Shown here one piece after another: positions 1-12,341 of a stretch of 64,000 bases of DNA. The stretch is taken from the NCBI RefSeq assembly GCF_029227915.1, contig NC_079878.1:34065501-34129500 (forward strand). Reading direction: 5' to 3'. Position 1 is the stretch's first letter; every line of letters starts with the position of its first letter. This DNA comes from Hydractinia symbiolongicarpus. Its lineage: Eukaryota; Cnidaria; Hydrozoa; Anthoathecata; Hydractiniidae. The notes beneath the pieces were generated by a model. That model was given only the letters and a program-made list of their open reading frames with translations, did not search any database and was not told the DNA's origin. The position numbers and the translations under genes are program-made.

Positions 1-360
1 TCTTATTTTTCACATTTATAAGGTCACTGTCAAAAGTTAGTTCAATTAAGTCCCACAGTCAATCGTTTCATTGTTAAAAGCGATGCAACCTAGTAATATC
101 AGAAAATTATCGCTAAATACATGTTGGTACGAATATGTGACCCACCGTTGCAACTCAAACGGACTGACACCGTTAGAAAGTCAATGAAATGTGATTATTG
201 AAACTGTCGCCATTTCTTCAGCGCGCGACAACGGATAGGATTGGTCCCACAGTAAAAAATGACTTATTTATCTAAATCTTTAATTGAAGCGCAACCACAG
301 CGCCCTGTGTAATCGCTGAGTTCCAGCAATCACGTCAAGTTAAGAAGAATGTGTTTTCTT
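1..360. repeat. Partial satellite unit at left edge
   Basis: The window opens about 13 bases into a unit. Its second half reads TGACCCACCGTTGCAACTC, the same uncommon form seen in the unit at 3342. Together with the following unit (361-733) it forms a paralogue of 3342-3950. This partial unit keeps the stretch near 240-292 that is missing from the unit at 3342. Confidence 0.93.
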
Positions 361-2223
361 GGAGTCCAATTGTCTCATTTATCACATTTATCAGGTCACG
401 GTCGAAAGTTAGCTCAATTAAATCCCACAGTCAATCGTTTCATTGTTAATAGCGATGCAACCTAGTAATCTCAGAAAAATATCGCTAAATACATGTTGGT
501 ACCAATATGTGAACCGACCGTTGTATCTCAAACAAACTGACACCGTTAGAAAGTCAATGAAATGTAGTTTTTGAAACTGTCGCTATTTCTTTAGCGCGCA
601 ATAACCGCTAGGATTGGTCCCACAGTAAAAAATGACTTATTAATCAAAATTTTTAAATAAAGCGCTACCACAGCGACCAGTGTAATCGCTGAGTTCCCGC
701 AATCACGTCAAATTAAGAAGAATGTTATTTCTTGGAGTCCAATTTTCTCATTTATCACATTTATCAGGTCACAGTCCAAAGTATGTTCAATTAAGTCCTA
801 CAGTCAATCGTTTCATTTTTAAAAGCGATGCAACCTATTAATATGTGAAAAATATCGCTAAATACATGTTGGTACGAATATGTGACTCAACTTTTGTAAC
901 TGAAGCGGATTGATCCCGTTAGAAAGTCAATGAAATGTGGTTTTTGAAACTGTTGCTACTTCTTCAGCGCGCGATAACGGCTAGAATTGGTCCCACAGTA
1001 AAGAATGACTTACTTATCTAAAATTTTAAATGAAGCGCTACCACAGCGCCAATGTAATCGCTGAGTTCCCGCAATCACGTCAAATTAAGAAGAATGTTAT
1101 TTCTTGGAGTCCAATTTTCTCATTTATCACATTTATCAGGTCACAGTCCAAAGTATGTTCAATTAAGTCCTACAGTCAATCGTTTCATTTTTAAAATTGA
1201 TGCAGCCTAGTAATATCAGAAAAATATCGCTAAATACATGTTGGTACGAATATGTGACCAAACCGTTGTACCTTAAACGGACTGACCCGTTAGAAAATCA
1301 ATGAAATGTAGTTTTTGAAACTGTCGCTATTTCTTCAGCGCGCGATAACGGATAGGATTGGTTCCACAGTAAAGAATGACTTATTTACCTAAATTTTTAA
1401 ATGAAGCGCTACCACAGCGCCCAGTGTAATCGCTGAGTTCCGGCAATCACGTCAAATTAAGAAGAATGTTATTTCTTGGAGTTCAATTGTCTCATTTATC
1501 ACATTTATCAGGTCACAGTCCAAAGTTAGTTCAATTAAGTCCCACAGTCAATCGTTTCATTGTTAAAAGTGATGCAACCTAGTAATATCAGAAAATTATG
1601 GCTAAATACATGTTGGTACGAATATGTGACCCAACCGTTGAAACTCAAACGGACTGACACCGTTAGAAAGTCAATGAAATGTAGTTCTTGAAACTGTCGC
1701 TATTTCTTCAGCACGCGATAACGGATAGGATTGGTCCCACAGTAAAAAATGACTTATTTATCTAAATTTTTAAATAAAGCGCAACCACAGCGCCCAGTGT
1801 AATTGCTGAGTTCCAGCAATCACGTCAAGTTAAGAAGAATGTGTTTTCTTGGAGTCCAATTGTCTCATTTATCACATCAATCAGGTCACAGTCCAAAAAT
1901 AGTTCAATGATGTCCCACAGTCAATCGTTTCATTGTTAAAAGCGATGCAACCTATTAACATGTGAAAAATATCGCTAAATACATGTTGGTACGAATATGT
2001 GACCAAACCGTTGTACCTTAAACGGACTGACCCCGTTAGAAAGTCAATGAAATGTAGTTTTTGAAACTGTCGCTCTTTCTTCAGCGCGCGATAACGGATA
2101 GGATTGGTTCCACAGTAAAGAATGACTTATTTACCTAAATTTTTAAATGAAGCGCTACCACAGCGTCCAGTGTAATCGCTGACTTCCGGCAATCACGTCA
2201 AATAAAGAAGAATGTTATTTCTT
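361..2223. repeat. Loose five-unit HOR in region A, copy 1
   Basis: Units at 361, 734, 1106, 1478 and 1851. The first has a KpnI-containing palindrome (TTGGTACCAA, 496-505). The second has the marker AAGCGGATTGATCCC (903) and a TAGAATTGG variant. The third has the marker CCAAACCGTTGTACC. The same three markers return 1863 bp later in the same order, so the period is five units. Identity between copies is clearly lower than in the interior HORs. Confidence 0.75.
496..505. other. 10-bp palindrome TTGGTACCAA (K-type units)
   Basis: In most units this word is TTGGTACGAA. In a region A subtype a single C makes it a perfect 10-bp palindrome with a KpnI site. Copies are at 496, 2359, 3796, 5660 and 6725, spaced by whole numbers of units. 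I did not see it beyond about 7 kb. Confidence 0.85.
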
Positions 2224-3341
2224 GGAGTCTAATTTTCTTATTTTTCACATTTATAAGGTCACTGTCCAAAGTTAGTTCAATTAAGTCCCACAGTCAATCG
2301 TTTCATTGTTAAAAGCGATGCAACCTAGTAATATCAGAAAAATATCGCTAAATCCATGTTGGTACCAATATGTGACCCGACCGTTGTATCTCAAACAAAC
2401 TGACACCGTTAGAAAGTCAATGAAATGTAGTTTTTGAAACTGTCTTTATTTCTTTAGCGCGCAATAACCGCTAGGATTGGTCCCACAGTAAAAAATGACT
2501 TATTAATCAAAATTTTTAAATAAAGCGCTACCACAGCGACCAGTGTAACCGCTGAGTTCCGGCAATCACGTGAAATTAAGAAAAATGTTTTTTCTTGGAG
2601 TCCAATTGTCTCATTTATCACATTTATCAGGTCACTTTCCAAAGTTAGTTCAATTAAGTCCCACAGTCAATCGTTTCATTGTTAAAAGCGATGCAACCTA
2701 TTAATATGTGAAAAATATCGCTAAATACATGTTGGTACGAATATGTGACGCAACTTTTGTAACTGAAGCGGATTGATCCCGTTAGAAAGTCAATGAAATG
2801 TGGTTTTTGAAACTGTTGCTACTTCTTCAGCGCGCGATAACGGCTAGAATTGGTCCCACAGTAAAGAATGACTTACTTATCTAAATTTTTAAATAAAGCG
2901 CTACCACAGCGCCAATGTAATCGCTGAGTTCCCGCAATCACGTCAAATTAAGGAGAATGTTATTTCTTGGAGTCCAATTTTCTCCTTTACCACATTTATC
3001 AGGTCACAGTCCAAAGTTAGTTCAATTAAGTCCTACAGTCAATCGTTTCATTTTTAAAAGTGATGCAACCTAGTAATATCAGAAAAATATCGCTAAATAC
3101 ATGTTGGTACGAATATGTGACCAAACCGTTGTACCTTAAACGGACTGACCCCGTTAGAAAGTCAATGAAATGTAGTTTTTGAAACTGTCGCTCTTTCTTC
3201 AGCGCGCGATAACGGATAGGATTGGTTCCACAGTAAAGAATGACTTATTTACCTAAATTTTTAAATGAAGCGCTACCACAGCGTCCAGTGTAATCGCTGA
3301 CTTCCGGCAATCACGTCAAATAAAGAAGAATGTTATTTCTT
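2224..3341. repeat. Loose HOR in region A, copy 2 (three marker units)
   Basis: Units at 2224, 2597 and 2969 repeat the marker order of 361-1477: palindrome at 2359-2368, AAGCGGATTGATCCC at 2766, then CCAAACCGTTGTACC. They are followed by a short unit (3342) and by a unit at 3661 that restarts the cycle with the palindrome at 3796-3805. A 62-codon antisense frame (2454-2642, TTG start) arises here by chance and is not a gene. Confidence 0.75.
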
Positions 3342-3660
3342 GGAGTCTAATTTTCTTATTTTTCACATTTATCAGGTCACTGTCCAAAGTTAGTTCAATT
3401 AAGTCCCACAGTCAATCGTTTCATTGTTAAAAGCGATGCAACCTAGTAATATCAGAAAATTATCGCTAAATACATGTTGGTACAAATATGTGACCCACCG
3501 TTGCAACTCAAACGGACTGACACCGTTAGAAAGTCAATGAAATGTAATTATTGAAACTGTCGCTATTTCTTCAGCGCGCAACAACGGATAGCAACCACAG
3601 AGCCCTGTGTAATCGCTGAGTTCCAGCAATCACGTCAAGTTAAGAAGAATGTGTTTTCTT
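3342..3660. repeat. Unit with 54-bp net deletion
   Basis: Spacing between start words is 319 instead of 373. The sequence jumps from GGATAG to CAACCACAG near 3591, losing the segment that normally carries GATTGGTCCCACAGT and the following AT-rich stretch. The intact counterpart is at 236-299. Confidence 0.88.
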
Positions 3661-3950
3661 GGAGTCCAATTGTCTCATTTATCACATTTATCAGGTCACG
3701 GTCCAAAGTTAGCTCAATTAAATCCCACAGTCAATCGTTTCATTGTTAATAGCGATGCAACCTAGTATTCTCAGAAAAATATCGCTAAATACATGTTGGT
3801 ACCAATATGTGACCCGACCGTTGTATCTCAAACAAACTGACACCGTTAGAAAGTCAATGAAATGTAGTTTTTGAAACTGTCGCTATTTCTTTAGCGCGCA
3901 ATAACCGCTAGGATTGGTCCCACAGTAAAAAATGACTTATTAATCAAAAT
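3354..3950. repeat. Duplicate of the left window edge (offset ~3300)
   Basis: This stretch matches 1-650: the same TGACCCACCGTTGCAACTC form, then a unit with GGTCACGGTC, TTAGCTCAATTAAATCCC and the KpnI palindrome. Similarity fades near 3950, where the unit changes to the GCTGCCAAAGCGCCC form. The main difference is a 54-bp deletion in this copy near 3591, so the deletion came after the duplication. Confidence 0.75.
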
Positions 3951-5897
3951 TTTTAAATGAAGCGCTGCCAAAGCGCCCAGTGTAATCGCTGAGTTCCGGC
4001 AATCACGTCGAATTAAGAAAAATGTTTTTTTTTGAGTCCAATTGTCTCATTTATCACACTTATCAGGTCACAGTCCAAAGTTAGTTCAATTAAGTGCCAC
4101 AGTCAATAGTTTCATTGTTTAAAGCGGTGCAGCCTAGTAATCTCAGAAAAACATCGCTAAATATATCTCGGTACGAATATGCGACCCAACCGTTGTAACT
4201 CAAACGGACTGACACCGTTAGAAAGTCAATGAAATGTAGTTTTTGAAACTGTCGCTATTTCTTCAGTGCGCGATAACGGATAGGATTGGTCCCACAGTAA
4301 AAAATGACTTATTAATCTAAATTTTTAAATAAAGCGCTACCACAGCGCCCAGTGTAATCGCTGAGTTCCGGCAATCACGTCAAATTAAGAAAAATGTTTT
4401 TTCTTGGAGTCCAATTGTCTTATTTATCACATTTATCAGGTCACTGTCCAAAGTTAGTTCATTTAAGTCCCACAGTCAATTGTTTCACTGTTAAAAGCGA
4501 TGCAACCTAGTGATATCAGGTAAATATCGCAAAAACACATGTTGGTACGAATATATGACCCAACCGTTGCAACTCAAACGGACTAACACCGTTAGAAAGT
4601 CAATGAAATGTAGTTTTTGAAACTGTCGCTATTTCTTCAGCGCGCGATAACGGATAGGATTGGTCCCACAGTAAAAAATGACTTATTTATCTAAATTTTT
4701 AAATGAAGCGCAACCACAGCGCCCAGTGTAATCGCTGAGTTCCGGCAATCACGTCAAGTTAAGAAGAATGTTTTTTCTTGGAGTCCAATTGTCTCATTTA
4801 TCACATTTATCAGGTCCAGATGCAAAGTTAGTTTAATTAAGTCCCACAGTCAATCGTTTCATTGTTAATAGCGATGCCACCTAGTAATCTCAGAAAAATA
4901 TCGCTAAATATATCTCGGTACGAATATGTGACCCAACCGTTGTATCTCAAACGGTCTGACACCGTTAGAAAGTCAATGAAATGTAGTTTTTGAAACTGTC
5001 GCTATTTCTTCAGCGAGTGATAACGGCTAGGATTGGTCCCACAGTAAAAAATGACTAATAAATCCAAATTTTTAAATGAAGCGCTACCACAGCGCCCAGT
5101 GTAATCCCTGAGTTCCGGCAATCACGTGAAATTAAGAAGAATGTTATTTCTTGGAGTCCAATTGTCTCATTTATCACATTTATCAGGTCACAGTCCAAAG
5201 TTAGTTCAATTAAGTCCCACAGTCAATCGTTTCATTGTTGAAAGCGATGCAACCTATTAATCTCAGAAAAATATCGCTAAATATATATCGGTACGAATAT
5301 GTGACTCAACTTTTGTAACAGAAGCGGATTGATCCCGTTAGAAAGTCAATGAAATGTGGTTTTTGAAACTGTTGCTACTTCTTCAGCGCGCGATAACGGC
5401 TAGAATTGGTCCCACAGTAAAGAATGACTTACTTATCTAAATTTTCCAATGAAGTGCTACCACAGCGCCAATGTAATCTCTGAGTTCCCGCAATCACGAC
5501 AAATTAAGAAGAATGTTATTTCTTGGAGTCCAATTTTCTTATTTATCACATTTATCAGGTCACAGTCCAAAGTTAGTTCAATTAAGTCCTACAGTCAAGC
5601 ATTTCATTTTTATAATTGATGCAGCCTAGTAATATCAGAAAAATATCGCTAAATACATGTTGGTACCAATATGTGACCCGACCGTTGTATCTCAAACAAA
5701 CTGACACCGTTAGAAAGTCAATGAAATGTAGTTTTTGAAACTGTCGCTATTTCTTTAGCGCGCAATAACCGCTAGGATTGGTCCCACAGTAAAAAATGAC
5801 TTATTAATCAAAATTTTTAAATAAAGCGCTACCACAGAGACCAGTGTATCCGCTGAGTTCCGGCAATCACGTGAAATTAAGAAAAATGTTTTTTCTT

Positions 5898-6216
5898 GGA
5901 GTCCAATTGTCTCATTTATCACATTTATCATTTTACAGTCCAAAGTTAGTTCAATTAAGTCATTTCGCTAAATATATCTCGGTACGAATATGCGACACAA
6001 CCGTTGTAACTCAAACGGACTGACACCATTAGAAAATCAAGGAAATGTAGTTTTCGAAACTGTCGCTATTTCTTCAGCGCGCTATAACGGATAGGATTGG
6101 TCCCACAGTAAAGAATGATTTATTTATCTAAATTTTTAAATGAAACGCTACCACAGAGCCCAGTGTAATCGCTGAGTTCCGGCAATCATGTCAACTTTAG
6201 AAGAATGTTTTTTCTT
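5898..6216. repeat. Unit with 54-bp net deletion at another position
   Basis: Spacing is 319. Near 5959 the text passes from TTCAATTAAGTC straight to ATTTCGCTAAATATATC, removing the CCCACAGTCAATCG to AGCGATGCAACC part and one arm of a dyad. The net loss equals that of the unit at 3342, but the site differs (about unit position 63 against 249), so the events are independent. Confidence 0.86.
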
Positions 6217-6589
6217 GGAGTCCAATTTTCTCATTTATCACATTTATCAGGTCACAGCCCAAAGTTAGTTCAATTAAGTCCCACAGTCAATCGTTTCATT
6301 GTTAAAAGCGATGCAACCCAGTAATATCAGATAAATATCGCTAAATACATGTTGGTACGAACATTTGACCCAACCGTTGTACCTTAAACGGACTGACACC
6401 ACTAGAAAGTCAAGGAAATTTAGTTTTCGAAACTGTTGCTATTTCTTCAGCGCCCGATAACGGATAGGATTGGTTCCACAGTAAAGAATGACTTATTTAT
6501 CTAAATTTTTAAATGAAACGCTACCACAGAGCCCTGTGTAATCGCTGAGTTCCGGCAATCACGTCGAATTAAGAAAAATGTTTTTTTTT

Positions 6590-7707
6590 TGAGTCCAATT
6601 GTCTCATTTATCACACTTATCAGGTCACAGTCCAAAGTTAGTTCAATTAAGTGCCACAGTCAATAGTTTCATTGTTTAAAGCGATGCAACCTAGTAATCT
6701 CAGAAAAATATCGCTAAATACATGTTGGTACCAATGTGTGACCCGACCGTTGTATCTCAAACAAACTGACACCGTTAGAAAGTCAATGAAATGTAGTTTT
6801 TGAAACTGTCGCTATTTCTTTAGCGCGCAATAACCGCTAGGATTGGTCCCACAGTAAAAAATGACTTATTAATCAAAATTTTTAAATAAAGCGCTACCAC
6901 AGCGACCAGTGTAACCGCTGAGTTCCGGCAATCACGTGAAATTAAGAAAAATGTTTTTTCTTGGAGTCCAATTGTCTCATTTATCACATTTATCAGGTCA
7001 CTGTCCAAAGTTAGTTCAATTAAGTCCAACAGTCAATCGTTTCATTGTTAAAAGCGATGCAACCTATTAATATGTGAAAAATATCGCTAAATACATGTTG
7101 GTACGAATATGTGACGCAACTTTTGTAACTGAAGCGGATTGATCCCGTTAGAAAGTCAATGAAATGTGGTTTTTGAAACTGTTGCTACTTCTTCAGCGCG
7201 CGATAACGGCTAGAATTGGTCCCACAGTAAAGAATGACTTACTTATCTAAATTTTTAAATGAAGCGCTACCACAGCGCCAATGTAATCGCTGAGTTCCCG
7301 CAATCACGTCAAATTAAGAAGAATGTTATTTCTTGGAGTCCAATTTTCTCATTTACCACATTTATCAGGTCACAGTCCAAAGTTTGTTCAATTAAGTCCT
7401 ACAGTCAATCGTTTCATTTTTAAAAGTGATGCAACCTAGTAATATCAGAAAAATATCGCTAAATACATGTTGGTACGAATATGTGACCAAACCGTTGTAC
7501 CTTAAACGGACTGACCCCGTTAGAAAGTCAATGAAATGTAGTTTTTGAAACTGTCGCTCTTTCTTCAGCGCGCGATAACGGATAGGATTGGTTTCACAGT
7601 AAAGAATGACTTATTTATCTAAATTTTTAAATGAAGCGCTACCAAAGCGCCCAGTGTAATCGCTGAGTTCCGGCAATCATGTCGAATTAAAAAAAATGTT
7701 TTTTTTT
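6590..7707. repeat. Loose HOR in region A, further copy
   Basis: Units at 6590, 6963 and 7335 again show palindrome (6725-6734), AAGCGGATTGATCCC (7132) and CCAAACCGTTGTACC in this order, 4366 bp after the 2224-3341 set. The first half of the 6590 unit belongs to a different type: its T-run before GAGTCC and its AATAGTTTC word match the units at 4033 and 7708. The block therefore starts at a hybrid unit. Confidence 0.7.
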
Positions 7708-9572
7708 TGAGTCCAATTGTCTCATTTATCACACTTATCAGGTCACAGTCCAAAGTTAGTTCAATTAAGTGCCACAGTCAATAGTTTCATTGTTTAAAGC
7801 GGTGCAACCTAGTAATCCCAGAAAAACATCGCTAAATATATCTCGGTACGAATATGCGACCCAACCGTTGTAACTCAAACGGACTGACACCGTTAGAAAG
7901 TCAATGAAATGTAGTTTTTGAAACTGTCGCTATTTCTTCAGCGCGCGATAACGTATAGGATTGGTCCCACAGTAAAGAATGACTTATTAATCTAAATTTT
8001 TAAATGAAGCGCTACCACAGCGCCCAGTGTAATCGCTGAGTTCCGGCAATCATGTCAAATTAAGAAGAATGTTATTTCTTGGAGTCCAATTTTCTCATTT
8101 ATCACATTTATCATTTTACAGTCCAAAGTTAGTTCAATTAAATCCCACAGTCAATCGTTTCACTGTTAAAAGCGATGCAACCTAGTAATATCAGCTAAAT
8201 ATCGCTAAATACATGTTGGTACAAATATGTGACCCAACCGTTGTAACTCAAACGGACTGAGACCGTTAGAAAGTGAATGAAGTGTAGTTTTCGAAACTGT
8301 CGCTATTTCTTCAGCGCGCTATAACGGATAGGATTGGTCCCACAGTAAAGAATGACTTATTTATCTAAGTTTATAAATGAAACGCTACCACAGAGCCCAG
8401 TGTAATCGCTGAGTTCTGGCAATCATGTCAACTTTAGAAGAATGTTTTTTCTTGGAGTCCAATTTTCTCATTTTTCACATTTATCAGGTCACAGTGCAAA
8501 GTTAGTTTAATTAAGTCCTACAGTCAATTTTATCATTGTTAAAAGCGATGCAACCTAGTACTATCAGATAAATATCGCTAAATACATGTTGGTACGAATA
8601 TGTGACCCAACCGTTGTACCTTAAACGGACTGACACCGTTAGAAAGTCAATGAAATGTAGTTTTTGAAACTGTCGCTATTTCTTCAGCGCGCTATAACGG
8701 ATAGGATTGGTCCCACAGTAAAGAATGACTTATTTATCTAAATTTTTAAATGAAACGCTACCACAGAGCCCAGTGTAATCGCTGAGCTCCGCCAATCACG
8801 TCAACTTAAGAAGAATGTTATTTCTTGGAGTCCAATTTTCTCATTTATCACATTTATCAGGTCACAGTCCAAAGTTAGTTCAATTAAGTCCCACAGTCAA
8901 TTGTTTCATTGTTAAAAGCGATGCAACCTAGTAATATCAGATAAATATCGCTAAATACATGTTGGTACGAATATTTGACCCAACCGTTGTACATTAAACA
9001 GACTGACACCGTTAGAAAGTCAATGAAATGTAGTTTTTGAAACTGTCGCTATTTCTTCAGCGCGCTATAACGGATTGGATTGGTCCAACAGTAAGGAATG
9101 ACTTATTTATCTAAAATTTTAAATGAAGCGCTACCACAGCGCCCGGTGTAATCGCTTAATTCCGGCAAACATGTCAAATTAAGAAGAATGTTATTTCTTG
9201 GAGTCCAATTTTCTCATTTTTCACATTTATCAGGTCACAGTCCAAAGTTAGTTTAATTAAGTCCCACAGTCAATTTTATCATTGTTAAAAGCGATGCAAC
9301 CTAGTAATATCAGATAAATATCGCTAAATACATGTCTGTACGAATATGTGACCCAACCGTTGTACCTTAAACGGACTGACACCATTAGAAAGTCAAGGAA
9401 ATGTAGTTTTCGAAATTGTCGCTATTTCTTCAGCGCGCTTTATGGGATAGGATTGGTCGCACAGTAAGGAATGACTTATTTATCTAAAATTTTAAATTAA
9501 GCGCTACCACAGCGCCCAGTGTAATCGCTTAGTTCCGGCAATCATGACAAATTAAGAAGAATGTTATTTCTT

Positions 9573-9944
9573 GGAGTCCAATTATCTCACTTTCACATTT
9601 ATAAAGTCACAGTGGAAAATAAATTCAATTAAGTTCCACAGTCAATCGTTTCTCTGTTAAAAGCCATACAACATAGTAATATCAGAAAAATATCGCTTAA
9701 TACATGTTGGCACGAATATGTGAGCCAACCGTTGTAACTCAAACGGACTCAAACCTTTAGAAAGTCAGTGAAATGTAGTACTTGAGACTGTCTCTATTTC
9801 TTCAGCGCGCAATAACTGCTAGGATTGGTCCCACAGTAAAAAATGACTTATTAATCTAAATTTTTAAATGAAGCGCTACCACAGCGCCCAGTGTAATCGC
9901 TGAGTTCCGGCAATCATGTCAAATTAAGAAGAATGTTATTTCTT
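9573..9944. repeat. T-type unit, isolated copy
   Basis: This unit belongs to a distinctive subfamily (here called T). The first half has TCTCACTTTCACATTTATAA and AAAAGCCATACAACATAG. The second half has CCTTTAGAAAGTCAGTGAAA, a GTACTTGA word and CAATAACTGCTAGG. Close relatives lie more than 40 kb away in regions G and H. It sits alone among interior-type units. Confidence 0.82.
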
Positions 9945-10317
9945 GGAGTCCAATTTTCTCATTTATCACATTTATCATTTTACAGTCCAAAGTTAGTTCA
10001 ATTAAGTCCCACAGTCAATCGTTTCACTGTTAAAAGCGATGCAACCTAGTAATATCAGCTAAATATCGCTAAATACATGTTGGTACGAATATGTGACCCA
10101 ACCGTTGTACCTTAAACGGACTGACACCATTACAAATTCAAGGAAATGTAGTTTTCGAAACTGTCGCTATTTCTTCAGCGCGCTATAACGGATAGGATTG
10201 GTCCCACAGTAAAGAATGACTTATTTATCTAAATTTTTAAATGAAACGCTACCACAGAGCCCAGTGTAATCGCTGAGTTCCGGCAATCATGTCAACTTAA
10301 GAAGAATGTTTTTTCTT

Positions 10318-11065
10318 GGAGTCCAATTTTCTCATTTATCACATTTATCAGGTCACAGTCCAAAGTTAGTTCAATTAAGTCCCACAGTCAATTGTTTTAT
10401 TGTTAAAAGCGATGCAACATAGTAATATCAGATAAATATCGCTAAATACATGTTGGTACGAATATTTGACCCAACCGTTGTACCTTAAACGGACTGACAC
10501 CGTTAGAAAGTCAATGAAATGTAGTTTTTGAAACTGTCGCTATTTCTTCAGCGCGCTATAACGGATATGATTGGTCCCACAGTAAAGAGTGACTTATTTA
10601 TCTACATTTATAAATGAAGCGCTACCACAGCGCCCAGTGTAATCGCTTAGTTCCGGCAATCATGTCAAATTAAGAAGAATGTTATTTCTTGGAGTCCAAT
10701 TTTCTCATTTTTCACATTTATCAGGTCACAGTCCAAAGTTAGTTTAATTAAGTCCCACAGTCAATCGTTTCATTGTTAAAAGCGATGCAACCCAGTAATA
10801 TCAGATAAATATCGCTAAATACATGTTGGTACGAATATTTGACCCAACCGTTGTACCTTAAACGGACTGACACCGTTAGAAAGTCAATGAAATGTAGTTT
10901 TTGAAACTGTCGCTATTTCTTCAGCGCGCTATAACGGATAGGATTGGTCCCACAGTAAAGAATGACTTATTTATCTAAATTTTTAAATGAAACGCTACAA
11001 AAAAAAGCCCAGTGTAATCGCTGAGTTCCGGCAATCACGTCAACTTAAGAAGAATGTTTTTTCTT
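10318..11065. repeat. Leading partial copy of the six-unit HOR
   Basis: Units at 10318 and 10691. The second half of the first has b4 markers (GATATGATTGG, AAAGAGTGAC, CTACATTTATAAATG). The next begins like b5 (CCCAGTAATATC) and ends like b6 with the A8 tract at 10999-11006. A b5/b6 hybrid explains why this partial copy is one unit short. Confidence 0.8.
10999..11006. repeat. A8 tract marking HOR unit b6
   Basis: The normal CGCTACCACAGAGCCC becomes CGCTAC, eight A, GCCC, adding 2 bp and giving 375-bp units. The same tract occurs at 13239, 15479, 17346, 19587 and 21454, once per HOR copy, with spacing 2240, 2240, 1867, 2241 and 1867. It disrupts the short dyad normally present here. Confidence 0.92.
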
Positions 11066-12274
11066 GGAGTCCAATTTTCTCATTTATCACATTTATCAGG
11101 TCACAGTCCAAAGTTAGTTTAATTAAGTCCCACAGTCAATTTTATCATTGTTAAAAGCGATGCAACCTAGTAATATCAGATAAATATCGCTAAATACATG
11201 TTGGTACGAATATGTGACCCAACCGTTGTACCTTAAACGGACTGACACCGTTAGAAAGTCAATGAAATGTAGTTTTTGAAACTGTCGCTATTTCTTCAGC
11301 GCGCTATAACGGATAGGATTGGTCCCACAGTAAAAAATGACTTATTTATCTAAAATTTTAAATAAAACGCTACCACAGCGCCCAGTGTAATCGCTTAGTT
11401 CCGGCAATCATGTCAAATTAAGAAGAATGTTATTTCTTGGAGTCCAATTTTCTCATTTATCACATTTATCAGGTCACAGTCCAAAGTTAGTTCAATTAAG
11501 TCCCACAGTCATTCGTTTCATTGTTAAAAGCGATTTAACCTAGTAATATCAGATAAATATCGCTAAATACATGTTGGTACGATTATGTGACCCAACCGTT
11601 GTACCTTAAACGGACTGACACCATTAGAAAGTCAAGGAAATGTAGTTTTCGAAATTGTGGCTATTTCTTCAGCGCGCTATAACGGATAGGATTGGTTCCA
11701 CAGTAAAGAATGACTTATTTATCTAAATTTTTAAATGAAGCGCTACCACAGGGCCCAGTGTAATCGCTGAGTTCCAGCAATCACGTCAACTTAAGAAGAA
11801 TGTTTTTTCTTCGAGTCCAATTTTCTCAGTTATCACATTTATCAGGTCACAGTCCAAAGTTAGTTCAATTAAGTCCCACAGTCAATCGTTTCATTGTTAA
11901 AAGCGATGCAACCTAGTAATATCAGATAAATATCGCTAAATATATGTTGGTACGAATATTTGACCTAACCGTTGTACCTTAAACGGACTGACACCGTTAG
12001 AAAGTCAATGAAATGTAGTTTTTGAAACTGTCGCTATTTCTTCAGCGCGCTATAACGGATAGGATTGGTCCCACAGTAAGGAATGACTTATTTATCTAAA
12101 ATTTTAAATGAAGCGCTACCCCAGCGCCCAGTGTAATCGCTTAGTTCCGGCAATCATGTCAAATTAAGAAGAATGTTATTTCTTGGAGTCCAATTTTCTC
12201 ATTTTTCACATTTATCAGGTCACAGTCCAAAGTTAGTTAAATTAAGTCCCACCGGCAATCGTTTCACTGTTAAA

Positions 12275-12310
12275 AGCGATGCAACCTAGTAATCTCAGAA
12301 AAATATCGCT
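12275..12310. other. Dyad AGCGAT / ATCGCT (representative unit)
   Basis: A perfect 6-bp inverted repeat with a 24-bp spacer at unit positions 91-126. It is present in most units. It is broken in T-type units (AGCCAT), weakened where GCGGTGCAACC occurs (r and u units), and lost in the 46-bp deletion units. Confidence 0.7.
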
Positions 12311-12341
12311 AAATACATGTCGGTACGAACATGTGACCCAA

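Larger units (their letters stand above)
361..10317. repeat. Region A: diverged outer units
   Basis: Twenty-seven units start at 361, 734, 1106, 1478, 1851, 2224, 2597, 2969, 3342, 3661, 4033, 4406, 4780, 5153, 5525, 5898, 6217, 6590, 6963, 7335, 7708, 8081, 8454, 8827, 9200, 9573 and 9945. Up to about 6 kb they mostly carry CAGCGCGCGATAACGG and GAAAAATATCGC. From about 6 kb the forms GCGCTATAACGG, GATAAATATCGC and GTACCTTAAACGG, typical of the interior blocks, become common. Units are visibly less alike than in region B, and order is only partly periodic. Two units have a net loss of 54 bp. Confidence 0.9.

Noticed and set aside
2454-2642. Antisense open frame of 62 codons
   Set aside because: It starts at TTG, lies entirely in satellite sequence and has no homology I recognise. 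The frame depends on variants of one unit subtype and is closed in most other units.
3661-3670. Irregular unit lengths of 371, 372 and 374 bp as possible structure
   Set aside because: These are single-base indels, mostly in A or T runs or at TTCCGCAAT, and they act only as subtype markers.
5755-5943. Antisense open frame of 62 codons, similar to that at 2454
   Set aside because: It is the same unit subtype repeated. Similarity of the translations reflects tandem duplication of DNA, not protein conservation.
6820-7029. Antisense open frame of 69 codons
   Set aside because: Again the same unit subtype, TTG start, slightly longer by chance. No coding signal beyond the shared repeat.
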